From Dicaeum eximium (Eukaryota > Chordata > Aves > Passeriformes > Dicaeidae), in the NCBI GenBank assembly GCA_013396995.1, contig VWZP01010941.1, positions 2,846,808 through 2,910,807 of the forward strand: a stretch of 64,000 nt of DNA, read 5' to 3'. Position 1 is the stretch's first letter. Each line of letters opens with the position of its first letter. The translations under genes and the position numbers were made by a program. Shown here in pieces: positions 48,507-62,100 of the stretch. Under the pieces are notes generated by a model, which was not told where the DNA came from, ran no database searches, and worked only from the letters and a program-made list of their open reading frames with translations.

Positions 48507-51500
48507 TTCCATTTGAATATGTTAGTACAAATTTTAAAAAAATGGTTTAACATAAGAACAATTGCAATGTAACTAAAAGCATGTCAGATAGAAGATTGTT
48601 CCATTATGACCAACAGTTTAGCACTCTACATTTCACATATCTTATCTGTACAGCACACAATGGTGTTCACAGTTTAGAATTTATATCTTCCTATAATATC
48701 CACAAAGTACTTAAGAAATCTAAGGACTCAGATTTTCTGGATAGCAACCATTTCAAATTAGGTGCTGAAAACATTTAACTTTTTATGCTTCAAGGAATGT
48801 GACCTAGATGTGTCAGTGTCCCACCATAAGTAAGCATCCCCTCCTCAGGCAGCCAGCACTGAAGCCATGGGATTTGGGAGCCTGATCTTTAGTGCCTTTC
48901 CAGTGAAGCATTGCACAACAAATGAACACTGTTTTGTTTCTCACTTTCTTTCTATACTTTGTCACTTGTTATAGAACCTACTGCTATGATTCTCTGGATC
49001 TTATCTCAAAAAAAGGTAATGAGGGTTAGACCTACTCTTATCAATTGTGTAATTTTTCAATCTATGTACATTTTAAGTCCAAAATGCTGTCATCAACTGA
49101 AAGACAGTTGAGAAATTTCTTGAGAAATACAGTCAGAGCAGTAAAATGTCATATTTAGAAAATTAATCAATACTAAAACACAAACTATTTTTCCATTTAG
49201 TTTCCTTTGGTGTCCAGACACTCCAGTGCAGCAGAGGTAAATACACTACTCTGGAGACAGAATGAATTCTATTCATCTCATCCTGCATGAGAACACCTTG
49301 ACACTGGGAGTCCTAAAGGACAAATTCTTCAGATTAACAAGCTAGATGTAATTAATAATACATCCCATAACCTAAGCACTTTTTCTGCTTGTAACAGCTT
49401 TGTATTCGTAGCTCAAGTTCTGAAACACTATTAAAGCATTAGTATTTTTTAAATATTGTTTCATATTTTAATTTAGTTAATTAATTTTAATTAAGACAAT
49501 TTTCTGATGGCTCATTATTGTGGGCTATACTGTGTAATCTTGATAATATTTGTTGTAAACAAATTTCAGCAAGAATGAGACAACCCAAATGAGATCATAG
49601 CAAATCACTTTGTCACGTACTTGTAAAAATTAAAGACTTTAAAATTGACAAGAATAACCCAAGAAGCAAAATAAGAAGTTGATCAGCTCTCTCCAGCTCT
49701 CCCCATGGGTTTTGTACCATGAATACAGTGTACAAAGCAGGAGTTGTGGATATCTGATTCCAGCAGGAGAAATACACTGCTTCATGCTTTTCATGATATA
49801 ACATGCACTATTTTATTTTAAGTACACTGTCTCCCTTGGGAGCAACACTAATTACATGCTAATTCATTTTAATGCTAGCACATTATCATCTGATAATCTT
49901 GCAATTAGCTGAAGTCACCATGAAGGAGTGTGAGGAGGTCAGAGAATCAGAACATACTTTGGTAGGTAACGAGATCTTTAAATCAATGGGATGTTTTAAG
50001 AAGAGCCAATGGAAAGATTTATGGGGTGGTGTAATAATGATATAGATTGACATCAAAATTAGACTATAAATGGATAAAAAGTACTGTAGAAATAATGCAG
50101 GCAATCTAAGTTAGGTAAAATTTAATGAGGTGGAGGAAACCCTAAAACCATCAAAAATATACCACTTTTAATTTATCAGATGAAAACCAAAATATGTTTA
50201 AAAAGATGGCTGGAAAATGTGATTATATAAATCATAGAGAATTGACAAAAACTTTTTCAAGACAAAAGTTTCCCTTTTCATATACTTGGGTCCATGAGAA
50301 CAATATTCTTTATGAGATAACAATAAAAATATTAAGAAAAATTGTTAATATAATATCGATCAATTGCAAAAAATCCTGTAAAAAACCTGGTATTACAGCT
50401 GTCTGTGTTGCTTACAAGAGCTGAGTAAATACTTTGATAAATACAACTTCTTTTTGTAACTTGTGTTTGATTCACACAGAGATTCTTTGAATATGCACAG
50501 ATGAAGAAATATGTGTGTTGTTTGCCTACTGCAAACATTTGACATTTGAAATTCAGGCTGTGTTGGTTAGCTTTGATTAGATACATGAATTACACAGGAT
50601 GTTTGTTCACTGATTGGAGCCCTTAAAAATCAGGTTTTCAGGATGAATATTTACATTTACAAGCTCAGAATTTGATCACCTTGAATATCTTCTACAAGTC
50701 CATGAAAATTGCTAATTTCCTAAAACTTTTTTACCAAAAATTCTTATGCTCAATATGTGTAGGTAGGGAACACACAAAAAAGGAAAAAATGTATGAGTGT
50801 TGACAAGCTAAATCAGTGAAGGTACTTACTTTACTTTAAAGTGTTTGTGATGGCCTAACAATATTCTAATATCAAAAGGAAAGTGGCTTTTCCAAAGTAC
50901 AGAATCAATCAAGTAGAAAAGCACTTAGGAGAAGGCAATTACAACATGCGAGACAAATTCAATAAAACTTTCAAAGAGCCTCACTTGTAAGTTCTGGGTT
51001 TTTTGGGTGTCTTTCTTCTCATTTGCTATTTCTCATAAAACCTCTTTTTTTATTTTCCCCCACACATTATTAAATTGTCCACATTTCAAAAGCTGAAAGA
51101 GTTGAACTTTTTAGAATTTGGGTTTAGAAAGTGTCATGCAAAGAAGGAAAAGGATATATCCAGAAAAACACCTGATCAGACAGAAGCATGAACAGAAACA
51201 TCTAGGAGTAAAATGATAGCGAGAAATTAAACCAAGTTTAAAGTTGAATGATGAAGTAAAGGAAAAACTGATTAAGAATGATCACTTAATTGATCATTTC
51301 AAATGACACTGTGCAATTATAACAAGGACTAGTCTGTTTATGAATCTAGTTCTTTGAAGATATTTTTGAACCTATTCAAATATAGTACCCAGCATTCTGG
51401 AATTTTACCTACAGTTATTATTACTAGGTACCCCTCTATGGCACATTATGGGTAAAATATTCAGCAATATTAATATAATTGAAAATATATAATTAATATA

Positions 51501-52639
51501 TAGTTCTTCTGGCAGTGTATTATTTAAATGTAAAAAATTACTAACTTAACAGTGGTACCAGCATAGTGACAAGAGATGGGGTTAGATATTTGCCATACGC
51601 TTACATGAGAGTAGGTTTTCTGGGGTAATTTTTAGAGTTATTACATCTTTATTAATAAAGGAAAAATTGTTTTACTTCTGCATGAAAGTGTTCTACTCCT
51701 CATTATTTGTGTTGCTCCTATATGCATGCATAGTGGGCACGACTTTAGCACAAATGTCTTGCTAAAGTAATTAATCTTCAGTTACAAACAAATCCAAATG
51801 AAGAACTTGGGACACCTGCATTAATACCAACTGGTGATTAATGTTGTTTAAAAGATATAAAAGCATCAAACAAATCAAAATCATGACTGGGAATAGCACT
51901 ACTGACAGTGTAGGTGTATAGCGCAGGTACCCGTGTTTGCAATGAAATTATTAGTGCTGTGCAACCCAGAAAAACAACTCCCTCTCCCCAACCCAACCTG
52001 ATCAAGAGTAAAAAAGTTGACGAGTATGTAAATAATATATTGATAAGATGTTTACCCTCAAACAAGGAGAAACTGATCTCATTGCTCAGAGAGTGTTTTC
52101 AAGAACATGCAACTTCAATTTACAACGTGAAGATAAACCAGAAAATTAAAGAAATGAACCTATGATTTCTGTATTCGCAAATAATATTCACTATAGTAAT
52201 AGTCCCAGAAAATTATCTTCCAAGAATTTATCAAGCATTAAAAAGCATACAAAGAAGAACACAATCTTAGGACTCTGTAGGATTTTAACTAAGCTCCTGG
52301 AGTGATGAGAGGTGTCTGGAGAAACACTGACCTAATCCTCTGACTACACAGCAGGGCACATCATAAGAACACAGTCTGGTAGCCATAAAAACATAATTTT
52401 TGTAGCAATAAACTCTAATATATGCCTTAATAAATGAAAAAAAGCATTTGTAAAGACTTTGATCCATTTAATAGATACAAATGATGCTTTCATGCAAGGA
52501 TACAAAATTTAGTCTCAGTAAGGACAGTGCAGGCAGAAAAAGGATTTATTAAAGCAATGCTACTTAAAGTATTGCTTCATGATAGTCCAAGCCCACATTT
52601 AGATAGAGCCCCACTGCTCACTTTTCATAACTAGAGTCA

Positions 52640-53265
52640 CTGAAGTCACTCAAGGGAAGTTACTCTGTGCAAATCCCTGAGCTCAGAGATGAGTGACTCA
52701 AAGGGGACTCTCAAAGCATTGTCACAGCCATGGAAAAGCCTGCCTTGGATTGTTGGGTTAGAGCCACTGAACACAGCAGGTGCTCCCCACTGCCACGGCC
52801 ATCCTGACGAGAGGAGGGGAGGGACAGGAGAAGACCCTAACTCAGGCAGGAAATACACCCAGGGAAAGCACAATCTCATTTCTGGGTGAAAACAACAGAG
52901 GAGGAACCCAAACCAAGGTTTCCAACTCCAGCACCCACACGAGATCTGAGGATGGCAAAGCTTTTGGGCACTCTGACTGGAGCTAACATCCCAACAATGG
53001 CCTGCATGAAGGCCTGTACGACCAAGGTGATACATTCTGGGGAGAAGCAAAACTGCACACAAAATCCTCTGTCCTGGAACAGAACCTGGCCCTGCTGTAG
53101 CCCTCAGGGACTGTGGCAGCCCCTCTTGGTCTCTGCCCAGCCTTCCCCTCAGTCCCCCAGCCTATTGTCAGGGCTGGGATGGGTGATTCCCACTCTCTCC
53201 CCTTCCTGCTGTGCCCTGGCAGCAGTGCCCTGTGTTCCCCATACACAAAATCTAGAGTGGTTTTT
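52640..53265. other. GC-rich island of unknown origin
   Basis: About 625 bases much richer in G and C than the flanks, with sharp edges (an AT-rich left flank to 52640, and T8 with AT-rich DNA after 53258). Overlapping open frames exist on both strands: 142 codons at 52886-53314 (plus), 138 codons at 52646-53062 (minus) and 103 codons at 52983-53294 (minus). Overlap on both strands is what stop-poor GC-rich DNA gives by chance. I cannot assign it to CR1, an LTR or a known gene. It could be an old transposon piece, a processed pseudogene or a conserved regulatory block. Confidence 0.55.
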
Positions 53266-54605
53266 TTTCTTTCAAAATTTACACATTTGCCCAAATGTGA
53301 TGAAATTTATGTAAAGTATGAGTTTTGTTACTGGCTTCTCTTGGTTAGCATCAAGGGAAACTTGTTGTGATTACAGTTACACTAAAATGACCTTTTTTTA
53401 AAATAAAATGAGACCCTTTTCTTTTTTATTCATCACATGGAGCAAACATTATCCACACTTGTCAGTTATCAGACACTGAACCTTCTCATTCCACCTGGAC
53501 ATGGTTGCATTAAAATTCAGAGAGTGGGAAATAATACCCAGTGCTGCCAGTCAAGTAGGAATCCTTTCCTCTGTTCAGCAGGAGCTTCTAGGTCTTAAAG
53601 TATAAGGTGTCTGGGGAATATTTTGGGGTCTTTTTATGTATGAAGGAACATAAAGGCAAGATAGAGATATTGCTGGAAGACAATGAGGAGAAAATATTAA
53701 TCTTAGCTCAAAACCAAGCTAGCAGACTTTGTCTGGAAGGCACATTTGGATATATACCATATGAGCTTATGATAAGGAAAATGTAGTATTCTAATATTTC
53801 AATCTGAATATAACATGAAAATATTTTCAGTGATTTACCCAGTCACTGAAACCATCAGGGCTACTCTTAACCATGAGTAAATTAAAAATATTTTTATTTC
53901 ATTTAATTTGTAATTGATACAAAACTGTCATATTGAGAAGTAATAGTATATAGTATTTACAAATCCTTTCAAAGCATTGCTTGGCCCATCAGCTGAAGAC
54001 ACCTGCCAAACCCCAGTGATGAGTGGTGACCTCCACATTATACTGTCAATTTCTGTTTCCTGCTATCATGTCTAACAAGGATTCATTGTCAAACAAGTGA
54101 TTATTTCAGGAAATTCTATCAGGGAACAGGTATTGGGAACTGGAACTTGAAAAACTTTTACTTTGCTCATCTCTCATTGGGTGTTTTTCAGCAATGGTAT
54201 GAAGCCATGCTCATCTATACATGCCTGAAATGAATAATTTATTATTACTCTATGAACCTAAATTTCAAAGAAGGCAATAGTCAAAGTCATAGATGATGAA
54301 CTGGGCCATAAAACACATCGATTCTTCTGCTGTCTTCATAAAATGTGATCTTGAATTGATATAACTCTTTCTCTCTTTTTGTCTGTAGAATATAGATTAA
54401 ATAAAATGGATGAGAGACTTTTGTTCTCCATACTGAGAACATGAAAAGCATCTTATGAACTTTATGTGGATCACTAGGAAATAAATTCTCTTTAGATGTG
54501 TTAACAAAACATACTGAATCATGAAGCATCTCTGCTAACTTCCAGTCTCTGACCTGGTCAGTCAATTGAATCTTCTCAAAGAGGACAGTGTAATATGATT
54601 TATTC

Positions 54606-55058
54606 ATGACCAAGAGCAAAAAAAAAACATCTCTTATTGTAATCTCTATTGAGACTCACTTTGTCTCTAGAGAGGAATCTTCAACTGTTTATAAAGAACA
54701 ATCTATACTCAATGAGTTATTACTCCTGATTTCCTGGTCAGAAATTAAGGCTTTTTATAGGTGGCTATTTGTCTCTGGAAATTATCTGGGTTTTTCATTT
54801 GTGATCACCAGTATTTTTAATGGTTTGCTGCCTTTGTCCAGGTGCCTGTTAGGTGACGATACCTTTGGAAACTCCCAACAAGAGATTCTCATTCCTCACA
54901 GCTGGGAAGTCACTGGGTTACTTAAAAACGCCATCCCAGTAGACCAGAAATGCAAAGACTTGGTTAAATTACTGTCATGGAGATGCAAGAACAAGATGTT
55001 GGACAGACTGGAAGATGTCAGAACATGGCCTGGCAGTTTTTCAAATACCCACAAATAA
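54606..55058 (+). other. Longest open frame in the window, probably chance
   Basis: An ATG-initiated frame of 150 codons ending in TAA. Its first part is hydrophobic around residues 65-82, which could suggest a membrane segment, and the rest is mixed charged. I recognise no motif or family. A minus-strand frame of 110 codons (54287-54619) overlaps its start head to head by 14 bases. With roughly 6-7 percent stop codons per frame position, a rough estimate gives a fair chance of one frame this long in 64 kb, so length is not evidence of coding. Confidence 0.12.
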
Positions 55059-58000
55059 TCTCACAGAAGAAGAGGATACTCAGGGCTTTGGAAACAGAAT
55101 CAAAACACAATTGAAAAGTCTGATTATTTAAACTGTGTATTTACCTTTAAAATGGAAACTGATTGCATAAGTTGTCTGTCAGAATTATTTGGGTAAAATA
55201 AAGGAGGAAAAGTCAGAAGTTCCCTAATTTCTCTGATAATACCCATGACAACAAATCATAATAATAATGCAAGATCTTAGCCTAATGCCTTACTATATTG
55301 ATTATTCTCCTTAGAAAAAGTGCTGATCAATCTGGCTTGTGCAAGAAATCAGAGAGGCACTTGGGAGCAGAAATCCAGTAGTCCACTCCACACAAAAAGG
55401 CCATTTTTCTGTCTTAAAAATGTAGCATTTTTATCATTTTTCTTCTGATTCTTGATATAAGTCCAAGTCTTAACTTCAGCTTAAATCTTTGTGTCTGGAA
55501 ATTCTATAGCATCCAGTAAAACATACCATATGAAATGTATAATGAGCTCATAAGAGTGCCATTCAGTGAGATCTGAATTTTTTAAATTTAAAGAGTATTG
55601 ATAATTTTATTGTAAATAACCTCTCCTAGTTCGGGTCACTATTGTAGACACAAAGTTTGGGGAAATTGAATAAAAAAAGCTAATAGAAGAAGAACACAGC
55701 TTTATCCTTTGTAGCTATGAAATCCTTAACAATGAAATGTCCTTCCTCATAAAATCTCTCATTTCTATCTTAAGAAAAACATTGGTACAATTTTTAAGTA
55801 AAAAATTCATTATCCTATTTTATTAAGATAACTGTAAGTAGCAGGATAATAAACATTAGAATTTTAAATAATATTACTAAAGAATTTATAATTGAATGAC
55901 TTCTTGTGAGATTAAATTTGTTATAATATTGAGCACATGCTAAAACCTGGAAGCCTGAAGCATCTTTGGCCTACTTTAGCATAATTAAACAGTGATAAAA
56001 CCTCACTTATTGTACCACTTCTCACACCATAAACCGTAACCAAATGAAATATGGAGGGCAAATAAAGAGGGGAAAAGATCCTAGCAATGTCAGAAGAGGA
56101 AAGTTTTGTCTTTCTCTCAAAATTGAAGTGCAAAACTTAAATTAATAACACTTAGAATTGAGTATTTTGTAACATGCAGTTATCTAGCATTAATGAATTA
56201 AAGAATATTAAAATATCTACAATAAAATAGATTGGACTTTTTTAGAGAATGTGGAAAAAGGGCACATATTTAATATTTATTTTGACTAAACTATAATATC
56301 CAAGATGGTTCCTATGGAAAAAAATTTATTACTCTGTTTTTGCTGTTTGGTTGAAATTTTAAATATGTTAGACCAACAATCCTTGGGACATGAAAGAAAT
56401 TATACTGAAATCAGTGGAATTTCTGGAGACAGAGAGAGCTTTTGTAATTAGACAAATTTTAGTGAATTTTGCCAGCAAAACCAAAAAATTGTCTTATTTA
56501 TGTTTATTCAATAAATAAAAAGCAATTGCAGAGAGGGGATCAGCTTTGCTGAGTGCCAAGAAATCATGACTAAGTAGAGGAACAAATTTCCCCCATTTGG
56601 TTGGGGAAGTAAATGTAATACTTCACCTATTTAAATGGAGAAGAATGACTAAGTTTGTAATTTTATTTTGGAGTTAAGTGAGGACATCTGAGGTCAGAAC
56701 AAAATACACCAACTGAACTCCATAGAAATTGTAGTAAAACAGTTTTCTAACATTTCCCTTCAACAATTATGGGTTAGTAGTTAATGGCATTGTATAACCT
56801 TTATCGTAGAGAAAGCATGACATTAATTAAAATAAACCTTATTCTTCCTTCCTGTTTAATATCAGGTCATTCTGACCATCTTTTCCAGTCTAATTCTCCT
56901 CAAGCCTAATTGTTGAAAGGTTGAACAATTATTTTTCCTATTTTCTGGTAGCTTAGACTCCCTTATGCCCCTTCTGTAATCCTGTTCTAAAACCACTTCA
57001 CCTAACATAACTTCAACTCCCTTTTATGAAACAAGATTTCCATATGTCTGCAAGCCTCTGCTAATGGCTCCACTGAAGACACACAAAGTCATAAAATTTG
57101 TAGCACTACTCACAAATCTATTTTTATCTACTTTTCCTAATTTCCATGGCAGAGGCAGTTTTCATATCTGATTTTCTAATCAGATTTTTCATATCTAATT
57201 AAATAAATGTAATATATTTTCACTTAGGAATAAAGGTTGATTGAGAAGGCAGGAGGTTCTTGGAACTTGGTTCCACCCATATGATAATAGGAATGAATTA
57301 ACCACTGATTCAACCTGCCTACTGCCTTGGAGGTGTGATCTGCCTTTGAAGTCCACTTGAGGGCAAACTTGTTCCTTGTGCTACTTTGCACACTGGGAAA
57401 AAAATGTGTATTAAAAATTTGATTTAGTTCATATTGAAAGTGATACATCATCTTCTGAAATGAATTAATCTCTCACTAAAAAGACCAATCACCTTCAGCT
57501 GCAGATAGAGTGCATCCTCTATTAAATCAGATGCATTATTCACTGCATCAAATATATCACTTGTTAATTAAGACTCTACATTTGTATCAAAGCCTTGAAT
57601 CAAATACATCATCCATTAAATCTTATCAATATTGAATAAAATAAATTGCGTGTTAAGTGGAAGCATCACCCAATTATAACATGAAGCCTAATAATGTTAT
57701 AAAGTTTTGCAGTGCTTTAGTGCAGGAGTATGCTCTGACTTGTGTTTAGTATTTTCATAACTTGAGATCCTGGAGAAATCTCAGCGAGCCAGTAACAAGC
57801 CTTGATGTCTCTTTCCTTAAGGCTGAAATAAATCATTCTTAGATTGTTGGAATGGGCCCATAAAGCTGCAAGGGGTGCTGTTGCTCTCAGGAGAGGATCA
57901 ATAAAGTCAGGCCAGAATGAGAAAAAATTATGACCCTTGCAAGTGTTACTGAAGTATCCTGCAGGATGCTTGCCTGGGAGGGGCTGTGTGAAGGAAGTAC

Positions 58001-58307
58001 ACACACCTGCTGGCTTTAACTGCACCAGGAGTAAAACCCAGCTCCTTCCACACCAACAGGGTGTCACTAAACCTTCTGTGATAACGCCACTCTGCTTCGG
58101 GAGCCTGCGCGCTTATTTATCACAATTATTTAGAAAATACCCATTTCCTCTTAGATTTTGAAGGTACAGTTACAGCTTCCCATGACTCACCACATACTGT
58201 TGATCTGATTCTTACACAGAGCCCATTGTTCCTTGTCAGGGTGGCAATTTTCAGTTAAAATTCATTGATGCAGCAGCAGGTAGTATGCTGAAACATATAT
58301 TCATATT

Positions 58308-58320
58308 AAAAAAAAAAAAA
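58308..58320. repeat. 13-base poly-A run
   Basis: Thirteen As with no recognisable retrotransposon sequence upstream. Confidence 0.8.
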
Positions 58321-59170
58321 GGACCAAAAGCTAAATTACTGAATGCACTTGAGAAACTCGAGAAAAATAAAGCCAAATTCTGAAAGATTTGTATACATTT
58401 TAAAGAAATACATTTTTAGAGAGTTATACTATGTACCCACGGTTGGAGATACCCAGTATTTCCAAGGCTGATTCTGTTAATCTCAAGAGCAAGATCCATT
58501 AAACTTAATTAAAATAAGAAACCTATTTCTGTTACACAAATAATATTCTCATGTAACCTAATTTAAAATAATTGCCTACATTGCTTTTCAGAAGAGAAAC
58601 AAAAACTAAAAGAAGTGCTGACTTATTGAAAATGGTTGTAATTATATTATTATGTTATATTTTACTTACAGCTTTTCTGGTACTTTGGATACATTTCTTT
58701 TAAAACTTGAAATCTGAGGAAAATATAGTGTATTCACTGGTACTAGAGAAAGATCTGGATAAAACCAAATTTACAACTCACAGTTTTAAGCTGCGCAGAT
58801 ATTAATCCTGTAAAAAATCACCAAGAGTTCTTACAGTTATGTAAATAACTTTTATGTTATGCTGCTATGTAGGCAACCTTTATTTAATATAACAGAAAAT
58901 AAAATAAATTAAAGCATGAAACCAAATTGTTTATGTCTTAAAACAGCAACAGGAAAGTTATTTTCACCATTACACTTCAATGTCGCTGAGGGATCTGAAA
59001 TGAAAAGAAAAAAAGGTTCTGTCATATAAGAATTATCACTTCTGTGCTGAATCATGGAGCCAGTACTAGGCAAAAAAGGTCCAATTATCAAGTTGCAAAT
59101 GCTATTGTACCTAGGTGCTGGTAATTATTCTGCAATTGACTAAAGAAATAAGCAAATCAAAACCACAACC

Positions 59171-59185
59171 AAAAAAAAAAAAAAA
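59171..59185. repeat. 15-base poly-A run
   Basis: Fifteen As preceded by an A/C-rich stretch ('caaaaccacaacc'), the same pattern as other A/C tracts in the window. Confidence 0.8.
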
Positions 59186-62100
59186 GGTTTGCAATTTGTT
59201 TTTTTTGTTGTTCTGTCCTGACTCAGAAATTATATACACTCAATTCCCTGGCAAAAGGAAATATTTTCAAAGAAGTTTGCTACTGAGTGGAAGCAGAAAT
59301 GGGGTCAGCCTTGACAGGACAACCTACCATCTTCTGCAGAAGGATATGTCCTGAGAGTAACCTTGACCTAGTGAGGCATGAGGTGAGGAAATATGATTGG
59401 GATAAAATTATGCCCTAGCCACAAAGAAAAATAAGAGAAACCCAAGAATAGCAGGGTAACACCTGGGAAAAAATCAGACAGATATGACTCCAGTTCCCAC
59501 TTCCTCTATAGGCAGCAGCAAAGTCAAGGCAAGGTGGAGAGCAGCTGTTTCATCAACTTGCATTATCTGCTGTGACTGTCTGATCCATGTGCACCAGCCC
59601 ATGGAAATGTTGCCTATTGTTTCAAAATAAAGAATTACCTATTCTGTATGTGAGTACTCCAAGGACATATCTTACCATACTTTACATTTCAATAGCAAAT
59701 AACAACAATGAAAACAGAAGCTCTGGGACTGGATCTGTACTTATACAGCTCCAGGTAAAGCTCAAAGCATGGCTCACTGCATGGCAAACTCTTCTAAGGA
59801 TGTGCTGCAGTAAATTGATGGAATACTGTATGTACTGTTATGTAACCTTAGTGCAATGGGTCAATTCATCCTTTTGTTTAAATTCTCACCATCATCATTA
59901 CTCTAAGTACTTTGAAGACAGCAGAACTCGACAAATTGCTTTTGACACACTGAGCTACAAGACTATTAGAATAAAATAAAAAAGCTTTGAAAAATACCTA
60001 AACCATTTGGAGTTACTTTGTCTACATTGTTAGTAATTTTTTACTTTCTTGTTCCTGGTCTCATGAATAAGAACTCCATGTAGTTTTCACTCGTTCTTAC
60101 AGAGCACTTAGAACAAAATAAAAATTCCATCTCATCTTCAGAGAGTTTACTCTGAAGTAAACTGTCTCAAATTTATACACCTCATGCTTGTGCTACTAGA
60201 AATTCTTCAATGAATAATTACCAAATAAGCCTATAGATAGACTCATAGATGGATTAAATGCAGTAATACCAGAGACAAATATTGTATTGCAGCTACAGAG
60301 ATGATAAATGAACTGACAGAAATATCTATATTCTGTTTAACTGTTTATATAGTGAAAGGGATACAAATAGAATTTTCAGTACAAAACATTCCCAAATATT
60401 CAAATTCCTGCTAGTCACCACTTCAAATATTTTAAGTGAGAGTATACTAGCAAAAGCTAATCTTTTCATTAACTCAGAGCTATGTTCTTCACAGACAGAA
60501 GTTTTTAAGCGTTTCAGAATTCTCACTAAAATTGGCTGAAATTTACACTTTTACTTTGAGAAAGAGATAAGCCTTTTTTTTTGGAGCTAGTAAATTACAA
60601 CTTTTTGGAGTTTTTAATATGTGAGATGTTCTCCAGATACACAAAAGCAGAGCACTAATGGATATACATCTTGTGTGTGGTACTAAGGAGATCTATCCAA
60701 GTTACCTACATTGTGGGGAAGCTAGATTTTTTTTGGATTTCCACATATATTTTTCAGATACTATTTCAAAATCCCTGCTGAATTCTCAGAGACATTAAAA
60801 ATTGAGATGCCTATCACAAGCACAGTCATCAGCTCTTACATATTTTCATTCTCTAAGCATGATTACAAGCCTGTTTAATGCTTGCAGTACTATAGAAGAA
60901 ATGAGAGATGTTAACATGCATTTCAGTGGACATATATGGATGTTTGCTGTAAATATTTCAAGTAATGTGACACAATATTAAATTTTAATTAAAGTTTCAT
61001 GACGTTCTGTAGCTTTGACTAGGTTTGTTCACTTATTCTAAGATGATGCAAGTTCTGTTGGCACCTAATTATGAATCACCACTCACTAGACTGACCTTAG
61101 AGATTTGCAATTTAGATGATACTCTGTAGTAAGAGATTTTAGATGTGAGGGAGAAAGGATGAAACCGAGCAAAACTTTATTGAAAGTGTCAGAAAGTTTA
61201 GGGAAAGACCAGGATTGGAATTGATGCAGTTTTTCTGTATTTCTCACAACAGGGCATGTCATTTCTAGAAGGAATTAAATGATTCTACATTATACAACAA
61301 GGAGTCAAGTGATAGCATGGAGATGATATGGGATTAGAAGATGTTTGATATTAAATTGTTACTAAACAGCTAGAGAGCAAAATATTCTGCTGTTTATTGT
61401 AGCATCAACTCAGAGATGCCACAGTACTGTGTGTCTCTGTTACAGAATTCCTATCACAGTGAAGCAGACTTGCTCTGGATATGGCCCTTTCTGATTCAGA
61501 ATTAAGGTAAAAAACTGCTAAAATGCATGGATGAATATTTGTACACATAGGGCTGAATTCATAAAGTGATCAGTTACCTACTTGCAATGGATTTAGAAGC
61601 TTAAAAGGCACAGTAATCTGTTTTACAAAAGTAAGGCATATCAATAATTAGATCTGTCAAATCAATGCCTTTCATAACTGTTATGCTGCTTTTCTGAAAA
61701 GCAGATTTTTTTATCTTTTTCCCATGACTAAAAATCTTGGTTTAGGACACAGCCAGGAGCAAAAAATAGCAGGAAAGTTTTTCTTTTGATCCAGCTACTA
61801 TTAGGAGATACTCCTAGCAATAGGATAAACTTTTGTTTGGAGATTTGCAGTCTAATCCCAAAGAGACACAGATGTTTCAGAATAACCTTAATAGCTGCAG
61901 GCTCAGCTGGCAGTTGGATGTAGACCCATTTTTAGTTACGTATTACAGTTATGTTTACTGAATTTCAGAGGAAATTATATAACTTAGTTTACAATGCAGA
62001 CAGCAGCATTAGAAATGCCCTTTTTCCCGGGTGTACACTGTCACTCCCTTGGTAGTGACAAGTAAAACACCAGTGACATAAATTCACTGATTGTAGAAAA

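Larger units (their letters stand above)
42564..52639. other. Long unique AT-rich stretch, no gene seen
   Basis: About 10 kb with no supported gene. It contains an 18-base tandem duplication (43954-43989), an A/C-rich tract with C6 runs (48467-48506) and very AT-rich parts near 49440-49500 and 51465-51505. A 78-codon lysine- and glutamate-rich frame at 47719-47955 reflects purine-rich sequence. Unique, slightly GC-richer segments at 44160-44320 and 48800-48920 match nothing I know. Confidence 0.5.
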
